A DNA stretch of 64,000 nt from Arthrobacter wenxiniae (GTDB lineage: Bacteria; Actinomycetota; Actinomycetes; Actinomycetales; Micrococcaceae): contig NZ_JAAMFM010000010.1 of the NCBI RefSeq assembly GCF_013376105.1, positions 48,650-112,649 on the forward strand, given 5' to 3'. Under the pieces are notes generated by a model, which worked only from the letters and a program-made list of their open reading frames with translations, was not told the origin of the DNA and searched no databases. The position numbers and the translations under genes are program-made. Shown in pieces: positions 1-7,682 of the stretch; the first letter of the stretch is position 1, and each line of letters starts with the position of its first letter.

Positions 1-1413
1 GCCGACGCCCTGGCACACCTGGACCCGCACCGGCTCGGGGAGAACGACCTGCTGGACTTCATCCACGCCGCGAACCGGCTCGCCGCGTTCGCCCGCGCAA
101 TGGAGGACGCCGCCCTGGCCGTGTTCTCCACCCGCCGGCCCCCGCTCGCCAGCGAAACCCCCGACGGGGCGAATCCGGAGGGCGGGAGCCAGGCGTCCCC
201 GCGGCAGGAACTGGACGCGGCCGCCCACCGGTCCCGGTACGCCGGCGCGGAAATCATGGCCCTGCACGCAGTGGGCATCGGCACCGCCCGGCAGCTGCTC
301 GAGAACGCCGAAACCCTCGCCCGCAACCTGCCCGCCACCACCAGCCTCTACCGCCAGGGCCTGCTGGACACGGCCCGGATCCGGGCCATCCTCGCCGGCG
401 TGGACAACGTCCCCGCCGCCGTCCAGTCCCTGATCGAACCGCTGTTTCTGCCCGGGGCCGCGCGCGCCAACCCGCGAGCCCTCACCCGCCGCATCCGCCG
501 CCTTGCCCAACTGCACAACCCCGAACCCCTCGCAGAGCGCCACGAACGCGCCCGGGCCGAACGCCGCGTCTGGTTCACCGCCCTGCCCGACGGCATGGCC
601 CAACTCACCGCCGTCCTGGACGCCGCCCCCGCGAAATCCCTCTACGACTCCCTGGACGCCTGGGCCCGCCACGCCCAACGCGAAGGCTCCCGCGCCGGCG
701 GGGCCCCCAGCACCGCCGCCACCCCCACTGGCCGGCCCTCCCGGTCCCTGAACAACTACCTCGCCGACACCTTCCTGGACCTCATCCACCAGGCATTCCT
801 CCACCCCGTCGGACACAACCCAACCCCCGCCGGCAAGGACAACAACAACAGCGGCGGGCATCCGGTGCCGGAGACCTGGCGCACGGCCCGAATCCCCGTC
901 ACGATCAGCGTCACCGTCCCGGCCCTGACCCTGCTGGGCAGGTCCGGGGAACCCGGCCACCTCGAAGGCTACGGCCCCATCCCGCCAGACCAGGCCCGCG
1001 AACTCGCCGCCGGTTGCTACTGGTGGGAACGGCTCCTGACCGACCCGGCCACCCGGGCCCGGCTCACCGTGGGCCGGCAACGCTACCACCCGCCCGCGGA
1101 TATCGCCGCCGAGGTGCGCCGCCGGGACCCCGTGTGCACCGGCATCGGCTGCGACCACCCCGCCGCGAGCTGCGACCTCGACCACACCATCCCGTTCCGG
1201 ATGACCACCCACGGCCCCGACGGCACCCCCCTGCCCAAAGGCGATACCAGCGTCGAGAACCTCCGCCCCCGCGACCCTTACTGCCACCAGCTCAAGGACA
1301 ACCCCGACACCGGCTGGACCGTCCAACCCCTCGGCCCCGGCCAAACCATAACCACCACGCCCACCGGCCGCATCTACATCCACACCCAGACCGAAGAACC
1401 CTGCCCGTTCTAG
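1..1413 (+). CDS. DUF222/HNH endonuclease-domain protein, 5' end outside window
   Basis: The reading frame is open from base 1, so the start lies to the left; the ATG at 100 is only an internal methionine. The C-terminal part carries an HNH nuclease fold: a Cys pair (CTGIGCDHP), the DLDH motif with the first catalytic His, then NLRPRDPYCHQLK with the Asn and second His. The N-terminal and central region resembles DUF222, which precedes HNH in the actinobacterial 13E12-repeat-like family. Such proteins occur in many copies per genome and their role is unclear; nuclease activity is inferred from the motif. It is followed by a short tandem-repeat array and then disA on the same strand. A Pro/Ser/Thr-rich low-complexity stretch (about 700-740) interrupts the middle. 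Confidence 0.85.
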   Translation, partial: ADALAHLDPHRLGENDLLDFIHAANRLAAFARAMEDAALAVFSTRRPPLASETPDGANPEGGSQASPRQELDAAAHRSRYAGAEIMALHAVGIGTARQLLENAETLARNLPATTSLYRQGLLDTARIRAILAGVDNVPAAVQSLIEPLFLPGAARANPRALTRRIRRLAQLHNPEPLAERHERARAERRVWFTALPDGMAQLTAVLDAAPAKSLYDSLDAWARHAQREGSRAGGAPSTAATPTGRPSRSLNNYLADTFLDLIHQAFLHPVGHNPTPAGKDNNNSGGHPVPETWRTARIPVTISVTVPALTLLGRSGEPGHLEGYGPIPPDQARELAAGCYWWERLLTDPATRARLTVGRQRYHPPADIAAEVRRRDPVCTGIGCDHPAASCDLDHTIPFRMTTHGPDGTPLPKGDTSVENLRPRDPYCHQLKDNPDTGWTVQPLGPGQTITTTPTGRIYIHTQTEEPCPF

Positions 1414-1417
1414 ACCG

Positions 1418-1507
1418 CCGCTATTCCTGGCAGGACCGCCATTCCTGGCAGGACCGCCATTCCTGGCAGGACCGCCATTCCTGGCAGGACCGCCATTCCT
1501 GGCAGGA
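1418..1507. repeat. Tandem array of five 18-bp repeats
   Basis: Five direct copies of CCGCCATTCCTGGCAGGA lie head to tail at 1418, 1436, 1454, 1472 and 1490. The first copy has one change (T for C at 1422... CCGCT). Each unit contains the small palindrome CCTG-G-CAGG. The array begins five bases after the stop codon of the HNH gene. The unit length is a multiple of three, so spurious frames run through it on both strands. It behaves like a minisatellite, so copy number may vary between strains. Confidence 0.95.
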
Positions 1508-1513
1508 CCGCCA

Positions 1514-1533
1514 TGGCCAACGCCAGTTGGCCA
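1514..1533. other. 8-bp stem-loop after the tandem repeat
   Basis: TGGCCAAC (1514-1521) and GTTGGCCA (1526-1533) form a perfect inverted repeat with a 4-base loop, directly after the 18-bp repeats. No T run follows, so it is only a weak terminator candidate for the HNH gene. The remaining bases to the disA start contain a possible -10 hexamer TATTAT at 1583-1588 with no convincing -35. Confidence 0.4.
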
Positions 1534-1638
1534 ACGCGGGGCCGCGAATTCCACACAAACCGTGCCGGACCCCGGTTCCCACTATTATGGGCAATGGAAC
1601 CAGTGCGGAATCCCGCGCTTGAATAGAAGGATTCGTCA

Positions 1639-2706
1639 ATGCTTCGCAGCCCCGAAGAGGCCCTGAAGGCCACTCTCGCCCGAGTTGCCCCGGGAACACC
1701 GCTGCGTGACGGGCTGGAACGAATTCTTCGCGGGCGCACCGGGGCCCTCATTGTTCTGGGTTCGGACAAGACCATTGACAGTCTTTGTTCCGGCGGATTT
1801 GAAATCGGAATTGACTTTGCCCCCACGCGCCTGCGGGAACTCGCCAAGATGGACGGCGCCATCATCTGCGACAAGGACGTCACCAAAATTCTGCGCGCCG
1901 CCGTCCAGCTGGTGCCGGACCCCCGCATTGAAACCCAGGAGTCGGGCACACGCCACCGCACCGCCGAGCGTGTCGCGATCCAAACCGGGGTCCCCGTGGT
2001 CTCCGTCAGCCAGTCGATGCAGATCATCGCACTTTACGTCGACGGTCTGCGCTACGTCTTGGAGGGTTCGGAAAAGGTGCTGGCCCGGGCCAACCAGGCC
2101 TTGGCGACGCTGGAACGCTACCGGGCACGCCTGGATCAGGTGACGAGTTCCCTCTCCGCCCTGGAGATCGAGGCCATGGTCACCGTGCGCGACGTTGCGG
2201 TGACACTTCAGCGCCATGAAATGGTGCGGCGCATTTCCGAGGAAATCTTCCAGTACGTGCTCGAACTCGGCGTCGACGGGCGCCTGCTCTCACTCCAGCT
2301 CGACGAGCTGACGGCAACGCGCGCTTCTGGCGCGGAGATGGTGATCCGGGACTACACCGACCCCAACACCACCAATGTAGGGGCCGCGGTCGCCGCGCTG
2401 CAGGAAGTCAACCAGGCGGACTTGATCAACCTCAACCTGATTGCCGGGGTCGTGGGACTGTCCACCCTCGATTCGCTCGAGTCCATCATCCAGCCGCGCG
2501 GCTACAGGCTGGTCTCCGAACTCAAGGCAGTGCCGCGCGCCGTGGCCGGCCGCCTCGTGGACCACTTCGGCGGTCTTCAGAACCTGATGGCCGCCACCAT
2601 CGACGATCTCATGGCGGTTGACGGGATTGGCGAGCTGCGCGCCCGCACGGTGCGCGAGGGCCTGTCCCGCATTGCCGAGGCCAGCCTGCTGGACCGCTTC
2701 CTCTAG
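1639..2706 (+). CDS. disA: DNA integrity scanning protein, diadenylate cyclase DisA
   Basis: DisA makes cyclic di-AMP from two ATP and scans DNA for branched structures. The 355-residue product has the N-terminal DAC domain with the two signature motifs, DGA (about 72-74) and RHR (about 105-107, in SGTRHRTAER). A central helical spine follows, then a C-terminal helix-hairpin-helix DNA-binding region (VDGIGELRART near 325-340). Length matches the family. The ATG is preceded by an AGAAGGA ribosome site. The nearest co-directional gene is the HNH gene upstream, and the next gene converges on it. The position two genes from mutY matches the mycobacterial order. Confidence 0.97.
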   Translation: MLRSPEEALKATLARVAPGTPLRDGLERILRGRTGALIVLGSDKTIDSLCSGGFEIGIDFAPTRLRELAKMDGAIICDKDVTKILRAAVQLVPDPRIETQESGTRHRTAERVAIQTGVPVVSVSQSMQIIALYVDGLRYVLEGSEKVLARANQALATLERYRARLDQVTSSLSALEIEAMVTVRDVAVTLQRHEMVRRISEEIFQYVLELGVDGRLLSLQLDELTATRASGAEMVIRDYTDPNTTNVGAAVAALQEVNQADLINLNLIAGVVGLSTLDSLESIIQPRGYRLVSELKAVPRAVAGRLVDHFGGLQNLMAATIDDLMAVDGIGELRARTVREGLSRIAEASLLDRFL

Positions 2707-2738
2707 ACGGTGCGGCCCGCGGGTTCCGGCACACATGC

Positions 2739-3431
2739 CTATTGGAGCTGGAACACGACCTTGCCGCTGGACCATTTGCCGAGGATGGCGACAAACACGT
2801 ACGTTCCGGCGCCCGGGTCGGCCGTGACCTTGGCACAGCCGGCGGCGCTGCGGTTCCGCTTCCACGTGAAGTTGGCCGTTTCAGAAGCGCCCGGCTTCAA
2901 GTTCTTCACCAGGTTGGTGGAGTCGGCCTGGCAGTCCCTGGAATTAAAGACCAGGTCCTCGCCGCTGGTGACCTTGAACTGCATCTGGCTGGTTCCCACA
3001 TTGATGTCGCACGGCACCTGCCCGGTGTTCGTGACCCGCAGCGAAAGCCGGGGGTCCTCGCCGGCGGCGTACGACGTCCTGTCCACGGAACCGCTGACCT
3101 TGATGCCCGCTTCATTGCAGACGCCCGACGGCGTGGCGGCGGGCGCGGGGGCCACGGTGGCCGGCGGGGAGTCCGCCGCGCCGGCACCGTTGGCGGCGGG
3201 CGAAGCGGCGCTGGAGGTGGGAGCGGCGGGCGGGGTCCCGGCGTCGGACGCGCCCAGGCTTCCCAGGAAGTTGGCCAGTGCAATGCCGCCCGTCACCAGA
3301 CCGGCAAGGACAAGGAGCGCCAGGACGCCAACGACCTGCCGGCGCCGCCGGTACACCTTGGCGGACGCCCTGGGCCTCGGGGCAGGTCGCGCCGCATTGC
3401 CGCCCTGCCTGTTTTTCCCTGATGTAGCCAC
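2739..3431 (-). CDS. Membrane-anchored extracellular protein of unknown function
   Basis: A 230-residue protein with a short basic cytoplasmic N terminus (about 1-33), one transmembrane helix (about 34-58, VVGVLALLVLAGLVTGGIAL), an Ala/Pro/Thr-rich linker to about 105, and a C-terminal all-beta-looking domain. That domain has four cysteines (in VCNEAG, VPCDIN, RDCQAD, AGCAKV) that could form two disulfides outside the cell. The domain looks like a small immunoglobulin-like fold, with phrases such as LSLRVTNTGQVPC. It lies between disA and mutY, where mycobacteria also keep an uncharacterised gene. I do not recognise a function. It converges on disA and diverges from mutY. Confidence 0.8.
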   Translation of the reverse strand: MATSGKNRQGGNAARPAPRPRASAKVYRRRRQVVGVLALLVLAGLVTGGIALANFLGSLGASDAGTPPAAPTSSAASPAANGAGAADSPPATVAPAPAATPSGVCNEAGIKVSGSVDRTSYAAGEDPRLSLRVTNTGQVPCDINVGTSQMQFKVTSGEDLVFNSRDCQADSTNLVKNLKPGASETANFTWKRNRSAAGCAKVTADPGAGTYVFVAILGKWSSGKVVFQLQ

Positions 3432-3523
3432 GCTTCAACCCTAGCGAAAGCCGGGCCGCCGCCATGCCAACCACGCCGCCTTCGCTACAGTTGAACTGCC
3501 CACACATGCTTGAAGGAGAAACG

Positions 3524-4456
3524 GTGCACCAGGAAGTGCGGCAATGGTTCCGCGAGACGGCCCGGGAACTGCCATGGCGTGGGGATTGCCCGCCGTGGGG
3601 AGTCCTGGTCAGCGAAATCATGCTGCAGCAGACCCCCGTGGTGCGCGTCCGGCCGATTTGGGAAGAGTGGATGGCGCGCTGGCCGTCGCCCGCCGCGTTG
3701 GCAGCCGCACCCCCGGCCGAGGTGCTGCGCGCCTGGGGCCGGCTGGGCTACCCGCGCCGTGCCCTGCGGCTGCACGCCGCGGCCGCGCAAATTGTGGAAA
3801 GGCACGACGGCGCCGTACCGGACACCTTTGACGAACTTTTGGCGCTGCCCGGCATCGGCACGTACACGGGCGCCGCCGTGGCAGCCTTTGCGTTTGGCCG
3901 GAGGGAAACCGTGGTGGACACCAACATCCGGCGCGTCCACGCCCGGCTGGTCATTGGCCAGGCCCTGCCGTCCCCGTCGCTGACGGCGGCCGAAATGGCC
4001 CTGGCCGCCGAGCTGCTGCCGGAGGATCCGGCCGAATCCGTGGAGTGGAACGCCGGCGTCATGGAGCTGGGCGCCCTGGTGTGCACGGCCCGCAGCCCCA
4101 AGTGCGGGCTCTGCCCGGTCGTGGAGCAATGTGCGTGGATAGCCGCCGGCCAGCCCGAACCGGCCTACGTCCCCAAGGGGCAGCCGTGGGCGGGGACGGA
4201 CCGGCAGGTGCGCGGAGCCGTCATGGCCGTGCTGCGGGCGGCCGACTCCCCCGTCCAGGCAGAACTATTATGGAGTCCGGCCGTGGAACTGACGGCCGAC
4301 GCCTCCCACACGGGCCACCCTGGCGAGGTCGCGGCGGCCCTGGACAGATTGCACGGCCTCAACACCCATGCCCCCCAGCTCCAGCGCGCCCTGTCAGGAC
4401 TGGTCGGCGACGGCCTGGCGCAACTCTCCGAGGCCGGCTACCACCTCCCGCACTGA
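3524..4456 (+). CDS. mutY: A/G-specific adenine glycosylase MutY
   Basis: MutY removes adenine mispaired with 8-oxoguanine in base-excision repair. From the GTG start the protein has 310 residues. It has the catalytic Glu in SEIMLQQT (about residue 31), the HhH-GPD motif LPGIGTYTGAAVAAFA with the catalytic Asp in VVDTNIRR (about 132), and the iron-sulfur loop C-x6-C-x2-C-x5-C (about 187-203). The C-terminal part is short, so a full NUDIX-like 8-oxoG-recognition domain is doubtful. I chose GTG at 3524 because AAGGAG lies five bases before it; in-frame ATGs at 3464 and 3506 have no such site. It converges with dhaM, 13 bases apart. Confidence 0.95.
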   Translation: MHQEVRQWFRETARELPWRGDCPPWGVLVSEIMLQQTPVVRVRPIWEEWMARWPSPAALAAAPPAEVLRAWGRLGYPRRALRLHAAAAQIVERHDGAVPDTFDELLALPGIGTYTGAAVAAFAFGRRETVVDTNIRRVHARLVIGQALPSPSLTAAEMALAAELLPEDPAESVEWNAGVMELGALVCTARSPKCGLCPVVEQCAWIAAGQPEPAYVPKGQPWAGTDRQVRGAVMAVLRAADSPVQAELLWSPAVELTADASHTGHPGEVAAALDRLHGLNTHAPQLQRALSGLVGDGLAQLSEAGYHLPH

Positions 4457-4469
4457 CGGGCCGGGGCCC

Positions 4470-5198
4470 TCAGAGCTCGCCGAAGCCGTTTTCCACTTCG
4501 GCGCGGACCAGGTCCACGGCGCGCTGGGCGTCGGGCCCGGTGGCCGTGACATGCAGTTCGGTGCCCTGGCCGGCACCGAGGGCCATGAGGAGGAACACCG
4601 ACTGTCCGTCCGCCCCGTTGATGTCGATGTCCACGTCCAGGGCGCCCAGGGCGCCGGCCAGCGCCGCCGCCGGCCTGGCGTGCAGCCCGATCGGGTTGAT
4701 CAGTGTCAGGACCGCCGTCACGGCGCCGTCGGGCCTCACGGTGCTGCCCGTTCCCCCGGCCGCTGCTCCGGGCGCGGCGCCGGGAATGACTCCGGAGGCC
4801 CCCTGGCCGGCCGATGCCGGGCCCGGGCTGAGCGCCGCCTCCGCCGCCTTCTGCACCACGGCCAACGCAGCACCTGACTGCGCGGCCACGGCTGCCGCCA
4901 CGGCACCCTCGACGAGGGGGGCGTCGGCGAGGACGATTTTTTCCGGGTTTCCCATGAACTCCAGGGCGGACTCCGCCGTCATGACAGCGGACCCCAGGTC
5001 CGTCAGCACCACCACGCCGTCGCCGCCGTCCGCCTGCCCCAGCGCGGACATGACCTTGTCAAGGGACGTTCCGATGCCGCCGTCGTCCGTGCCGCCGGCG
5101 GGGACCAGGACAACGTCGCGGGCCATCTGGGCCGCCAGCTCCACCACGCCGGCGGCCAGCTGGGCGCTGTGCGAGACAATCACCAGCCCAACGCTCAT
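4470..5198 (-). CDS. dhaM: DhaM phosphotransferase fused to HPr (dihydroxyacetone kinase, PTS-dependent)
   Basis: The 242-residue protein joins two phosphotransfer domains. Residues 1 to about 122 form an EIIA-mannose-like DhaM domain with the phosphorylated His at about 10 (VIVSHSAQL). After a Gly/Ala/Pro linker, residues about 158-242 form an HPr domain with the active His at about 173 (NPIGLHARPA). DhaM passes phosphate from the PTS to ADP bound in DhaL. E. coli DhaM carries EIIA, HPr and an EI-like part; here the EI-like part is absent, so general enzyme I would charge the fused HPr. It is the last gene of dhaK-dhaL-dhaM, with its ATG overlapping the dhaL stop by four bases. Confidence 0.93.
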   Translation of the reverse strand: MSVGLVIVSHSAQLAAGVVELAAQMARDVVLVPAGGTDDGGIGTSLDKVMSALGQADGGDGVVVLTDLGSAVMTAESALEFMGNPEKIVLADAPLVEGAVAAAVAAQSGAALAVVQKAAEAALSPGPASAGQGASGVIPGAAPGAAAGGTGSTVRPDGAVTAVLTLINPIGLHARPAAALAGALGALDVDIDINGADGQSVFLLMALGAGQGTELHVTATGPDAQRAVDLVRAEVENGFGEL

Positions 5199-5875
5199 GC
5201 GCCCGTCCCGGACGCGCCGGCCGGCGCCGCGGCGGCCGCGGCGTCGGCCGCTGCACGCAGGATCAGCGCGGAGGATGCGGCGCCCGGGTCGCGGTGGCCC
5301 ATGGACCGCTCGCCCAGGTAGCTGGCCCGGCCCTTGCGGGCAATGAGGGGGTCAGTTGCCACGGCCCCGGCCTCGGCCGCCTCCGCCGCGGCTGCGAGCA
5401 CCGCTGCCGGGGCGGATCGGTCCGCCGCGGCAGCGGCGTCCACGGCCGGCGTCCACGCGTCGATCATGGTCTTGTCGCCGGATTCCGCCTTGCCGCGCGC
5501 CACCACCCCGTCCCGCGCCGCGGTCAACGCGGCAACCAGCAGGGCCGAGTCCAGCGCGGCCGCGTCCCCCACGGCGGTGCCGGCGCGCAGGAACGCCGTG
5601 CCGTACAGGGGCCCCGCGGCGCCACCCACCTTGGAGATGAGCGTCATCGCGGCCATCTTGAATGCTGCGCCCGGCGTGGGCGGGGCCTCCTCGTCAAGCT
5701 TGGCCAGGATGGCGGTGAAGCCGCGGTCCAGGTTCTCACCGTGGTCGCCGTCGCCGATGGCCCGGTCAAGTTCACTCAGCGCCACGCGGTGCTCCGCCAC
5801 CACCGCCGCGCTGCGCCGCAGCCAGTCGATGGCCCAGGCCGCATCCACCGTCGTTCCGGTGCCGGTGGCCGTCAC
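5195..5875 (-). CDS. dhaL: Dihydroxyacetone kinase subunit DhaL
   Basis: DhaL holds ADP/ATP and hands phosphate to dihydroxyacetone bound on DhaK. The 226-residue product shows the acidic Mg-nucleotide loop with Asp at about 37, 42 and 44 (ELDRAIGDGDHGENL), the family's metal ligands. Glycine-rich helical-barrel segments follow, including KVGGAAGPLYGTAF. The C-terminal RASYLGERSMGHRDPGA is typical of DhaL. The GTG start abuts the dhaK stop codon directly, and the 3' end overlaps dhaM by four bases, so the three subunits should be translationally coupled. Confidence 0.95.
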   Translation of the reverse strand: MTATGTGTTVDAAWAIDWLRRSAAVVAEHRVALSELDRAIGDGDHGENLDRGFTAILAKLDEEAPPTPGAAFKMAAMTLISKVGGAAGPLYGTAFLRAGTAVGDAAALDSALLVAALTAARDGVVARGKAESGDKTMIDAWTPAVDAAAAADRSAPAAVLAAAAEAAEAGAVATDPLIARKGRASYLGERSMGHRDPGAASSALILRAAADAAAAAAPAGASGTGA

Positions 5876-6874
5876 CTACATCCCCCACCGCAGTGCCGGC
5901 GTGTGGACGGGGGCGTCCCATAACGCCGTCATCTCATCGTCCAGGCGCAGCACCGAAATGGAGCAGCCCTGCATTTCCAGCGACGTGATGTAGTTGCCCA
6001 CGAGGGAACGCTCCACCACCAGGTTGGCAGCTTCCAGCACCTTCACGGCGTGCCGGTACACAATGTACAGCTCGCTGGACGGGGTGCCGCCCATGCCGTT
6101 GACGAACAAAAGCACCTTGTCGCCCGATGCCGGCTTGAGGTCGGCCAGGATTGGTTCCAGCAGCCGGTCCGTGATGCCGTCGGCGTTCTCCATGGCGATC
6201 CGGTGCCGGCCGGGCTCGCCGTGGATGCCAATGCCAATCTCAATCTCGTCGTCGGCCAGCTCAAAGCTCGGCACCCCGGCGTGCGGCACGGTGCAGGCCG
6301 ACAGGGCGACGCCCATGGTGCGCACATTGTCGTTGACGCGCCGGCCAATGGCGGCAACGGCGTCGAGTCCGTCACCGCGCTCCGCCGCCGCGCCGGCGAT
6401 CTTCTCCACCAGCACCGTGCCGCCCACGCCGCGCCGCCCGGCCGTGTACAGCGAGTCCTCCACGGCGACGTCGTCGTTCACCAGGACCGTGCGCACCTCG
6501 ATGCCGTCGGCCTGGGCCATCTCCGCGGCCGTCTCGAAGTTGAGGACGTCGCCCGTGTAGTTTTTCACTATGTGCACGACGCCGGCACCCGAGTTCGCCG
6601 CGGCGGTCGCGGGGATGATGGCCTCCGGGGTCGGCGAGGTGAAGACGGCGCCGGGGACAGCGGCGTCGAGCATGCCAAAGCCGACGTAGCCGGCGTGGAG
6701 GGGCTCGTGGCCGCTGCCGCCGCCGGAGAGCAGCCCCACCTTGCCGGACTTGGCGTCCTTGCGGGACACAAACAGGGGGTCGGGGTGGACCGTGACCAGG
6801 TCGGCATGCGCCAGGCCAAATCCCTCCACCGATTCCTCCACCACAGCCTTGGGATCATTGATGAGCTTCTTCAT
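5876..6874 (-). CDS. dhaK: Dihydroxyacetone kinase subunit DhaK
   Basis: DhaK binds dihydroxyacetone covalently as a hemiaminal and gives dihydroxyacetone phosphate for glycolysis. The 332-residue protein has [18 protein letters not shown] (about 49-66), NYTGD (about 105-109) and the substrate-binding His at about 218 (GIGIHGEPG), the same number as in E. coli DhaK. Length is typical. CGGAGG precedes the ATG by about eight bases. It is first in a dhaKLM operon. No DhaR or DhaS regulator is adjacent, so control is not visible. The upstream 156 bases (6875-7030) hold a possible -10 (TATGCT on the minus strand, 6901-6906) but no clear -35. Confidence 0.96.
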   Translation of the reverse strand: MKKLINDPKAVVEESVEGFGLAHADLVTVHPDPLFVSRKDAKSGKVGLLSGGGSGHEPLHAGYVGFGMLDAAVPGAVFTSPTPEAIIPATAAANSGAGVVHIVKNYTGDVLNFETAAEMAQADGIEVRTVLVNDDVAVEDSLYTAGRRGVGGTVLVEKIAGAAAERGDGLDAVAAIGRRVNDNVRTMGVALSACTVPHAGVPSFELADDEIEIGIGIHGEPGRHRIAMENADGITDRLLEPILADLKPASGDKVLLFVNGMGGTPSSELYIVYRHAVKVLEAANLVVERSLVGNYITSLEMQGCSISVLRLDDEMTALWDAPVHTPALRWGM

Positions 6875-7030
6875 GACGGCACCCTCCGAGTAGAACAGTG
6901 AGCATAAACGGGTGGCGGCCGCCGAGCCGGGCGTGCCCCCCTGTCTTGAACACTACCCGGCCCGGTTGCCGCGTGGTAGGGGCAGCCGGGCCGTGGTCGC
7001 GGCGGCGCCCGGAAGCCGGCGGGCCGCGGC

Positions 7031-7552
7031 TCAGATCGTGCGGATCATCCGGGTGTTGCCCAGCGTGTTGGGCTTGACCCGCGCCAGGTCCAGGAACTCG
7101 GCGATGCCCTCATCCGCGGAGCGCAGCAGTTCCATGTACACGGCCGGGTCCACGGCGCCCTGGTCCGCCATGACCTCAAACTGGTGCCGGATGAAGAAGT
7201 CCACCTCAAAGGTCAGGCAGAACACGCGGTGGACGCCGACCCGGCGGGCGTGCTCCAGCAGGCGCTCCACGAGCGCATGCCCCACCCCGCGGCCCCGCCA
7301 GGCGTCGGCGGTGGCCAGGGTCCGGATCTCCGCCAGGTCTTCCCACATGACGTGAAGGGCCCCGCAGCCCACAATGACGCCGTCGACCTCGGCAACAATG
7401 AATTCCTGGATGGACTCGTAATAGGTGACCGTCTCCTTGGAGATCAGGATGCGTTCCTGCGCCAGCGGCGCCACCAGGTCCTTGATCGCGTGGACGTCCG
7501 AGGTCCGGGCCGGGCGGAGGGCAATGTCTAGGGCAGTGGTTTCGGCAGTCAC
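7031..7552 (-). CDS. GNAT amino-acid N-acetyltransferase (N-acetylglutamate synthase type)
   Basis: A single GNAT domain of 173 residues. The acetyl-CoA pyrophosphate loop is RGRGVGHAL (about 98-106), preceded by the core strand LAEIRTLATAD and followed by the FCLTFEVDFFIRHQFEVM segment seen in short actinobacterial N-acetylglutamate synthases (Rv2747 type). The likely reaction is acetylation of L-glutamate, the first step of arginine synthesis. No arg genes are nearby, so specificity rests on resemblance only. It is a monocistronic gene between clpC and dhaK, all on the same strand. Confidence 0.8.
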   Translation of the reverse strand: MTAETTALDIALRPARTSDVHAIKDLVAPLAQERILISKETVTYYESIQEFIVAEVDGVIVGCGALHVMWEDLAEIRTLATADAWRGRGVGHALVERLLEHARRVGVHRVFCLTFEVDFFIRHQFEVMADQGAVDPAVYMELLRSADEGIAEFLDLARVKPNTLGNTRMIRTI

Positions 7553-7615
7553 CGCTTCAGTCTATGACGCCGCCCGTCCCGGCACCGCCGTCTTTCGCAT
7601 GCACGGCTTCTTAAA

Positions 7616-7665
7616 GCACGACGCCGGTGCCCCGCCCCCCGGAGGGCGGGGCACCGGCGTCGTGC
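7616..7665 (-). terminator. Strong rho-independent terminator of clpC
   Basis: A perfect 22-base stem, 7616-7637 paired with 7644-7665, encloses a 6-base loop, 17 bases after the clpC stop. On the minus strand the stem is followed by TTTAAG, a short T run. The stem is nearly all G-C. It should end clpC transcription before the acetyltransferase gene and might also stop traffic from the other strand. Confidence 0.85.
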
Positions 7666-7682
7666 CTCAACCTGGCCGAGGA

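Noticed and set aside
1418..1507. Possible CRISPR array
   Set aside because: The copies are directly adjacent with no spacers and there are no cas genes.
1014..1622. Open frames running through the 18-bp repeats on both strands (RHSWQD and CQEWRS peptide repeats)
   Set aside because: The repeat unit is a multiple of three and so keeps every frame open. The flanks overlap the HNH gene and disA out of frame, and there is no start or ribosome site support.
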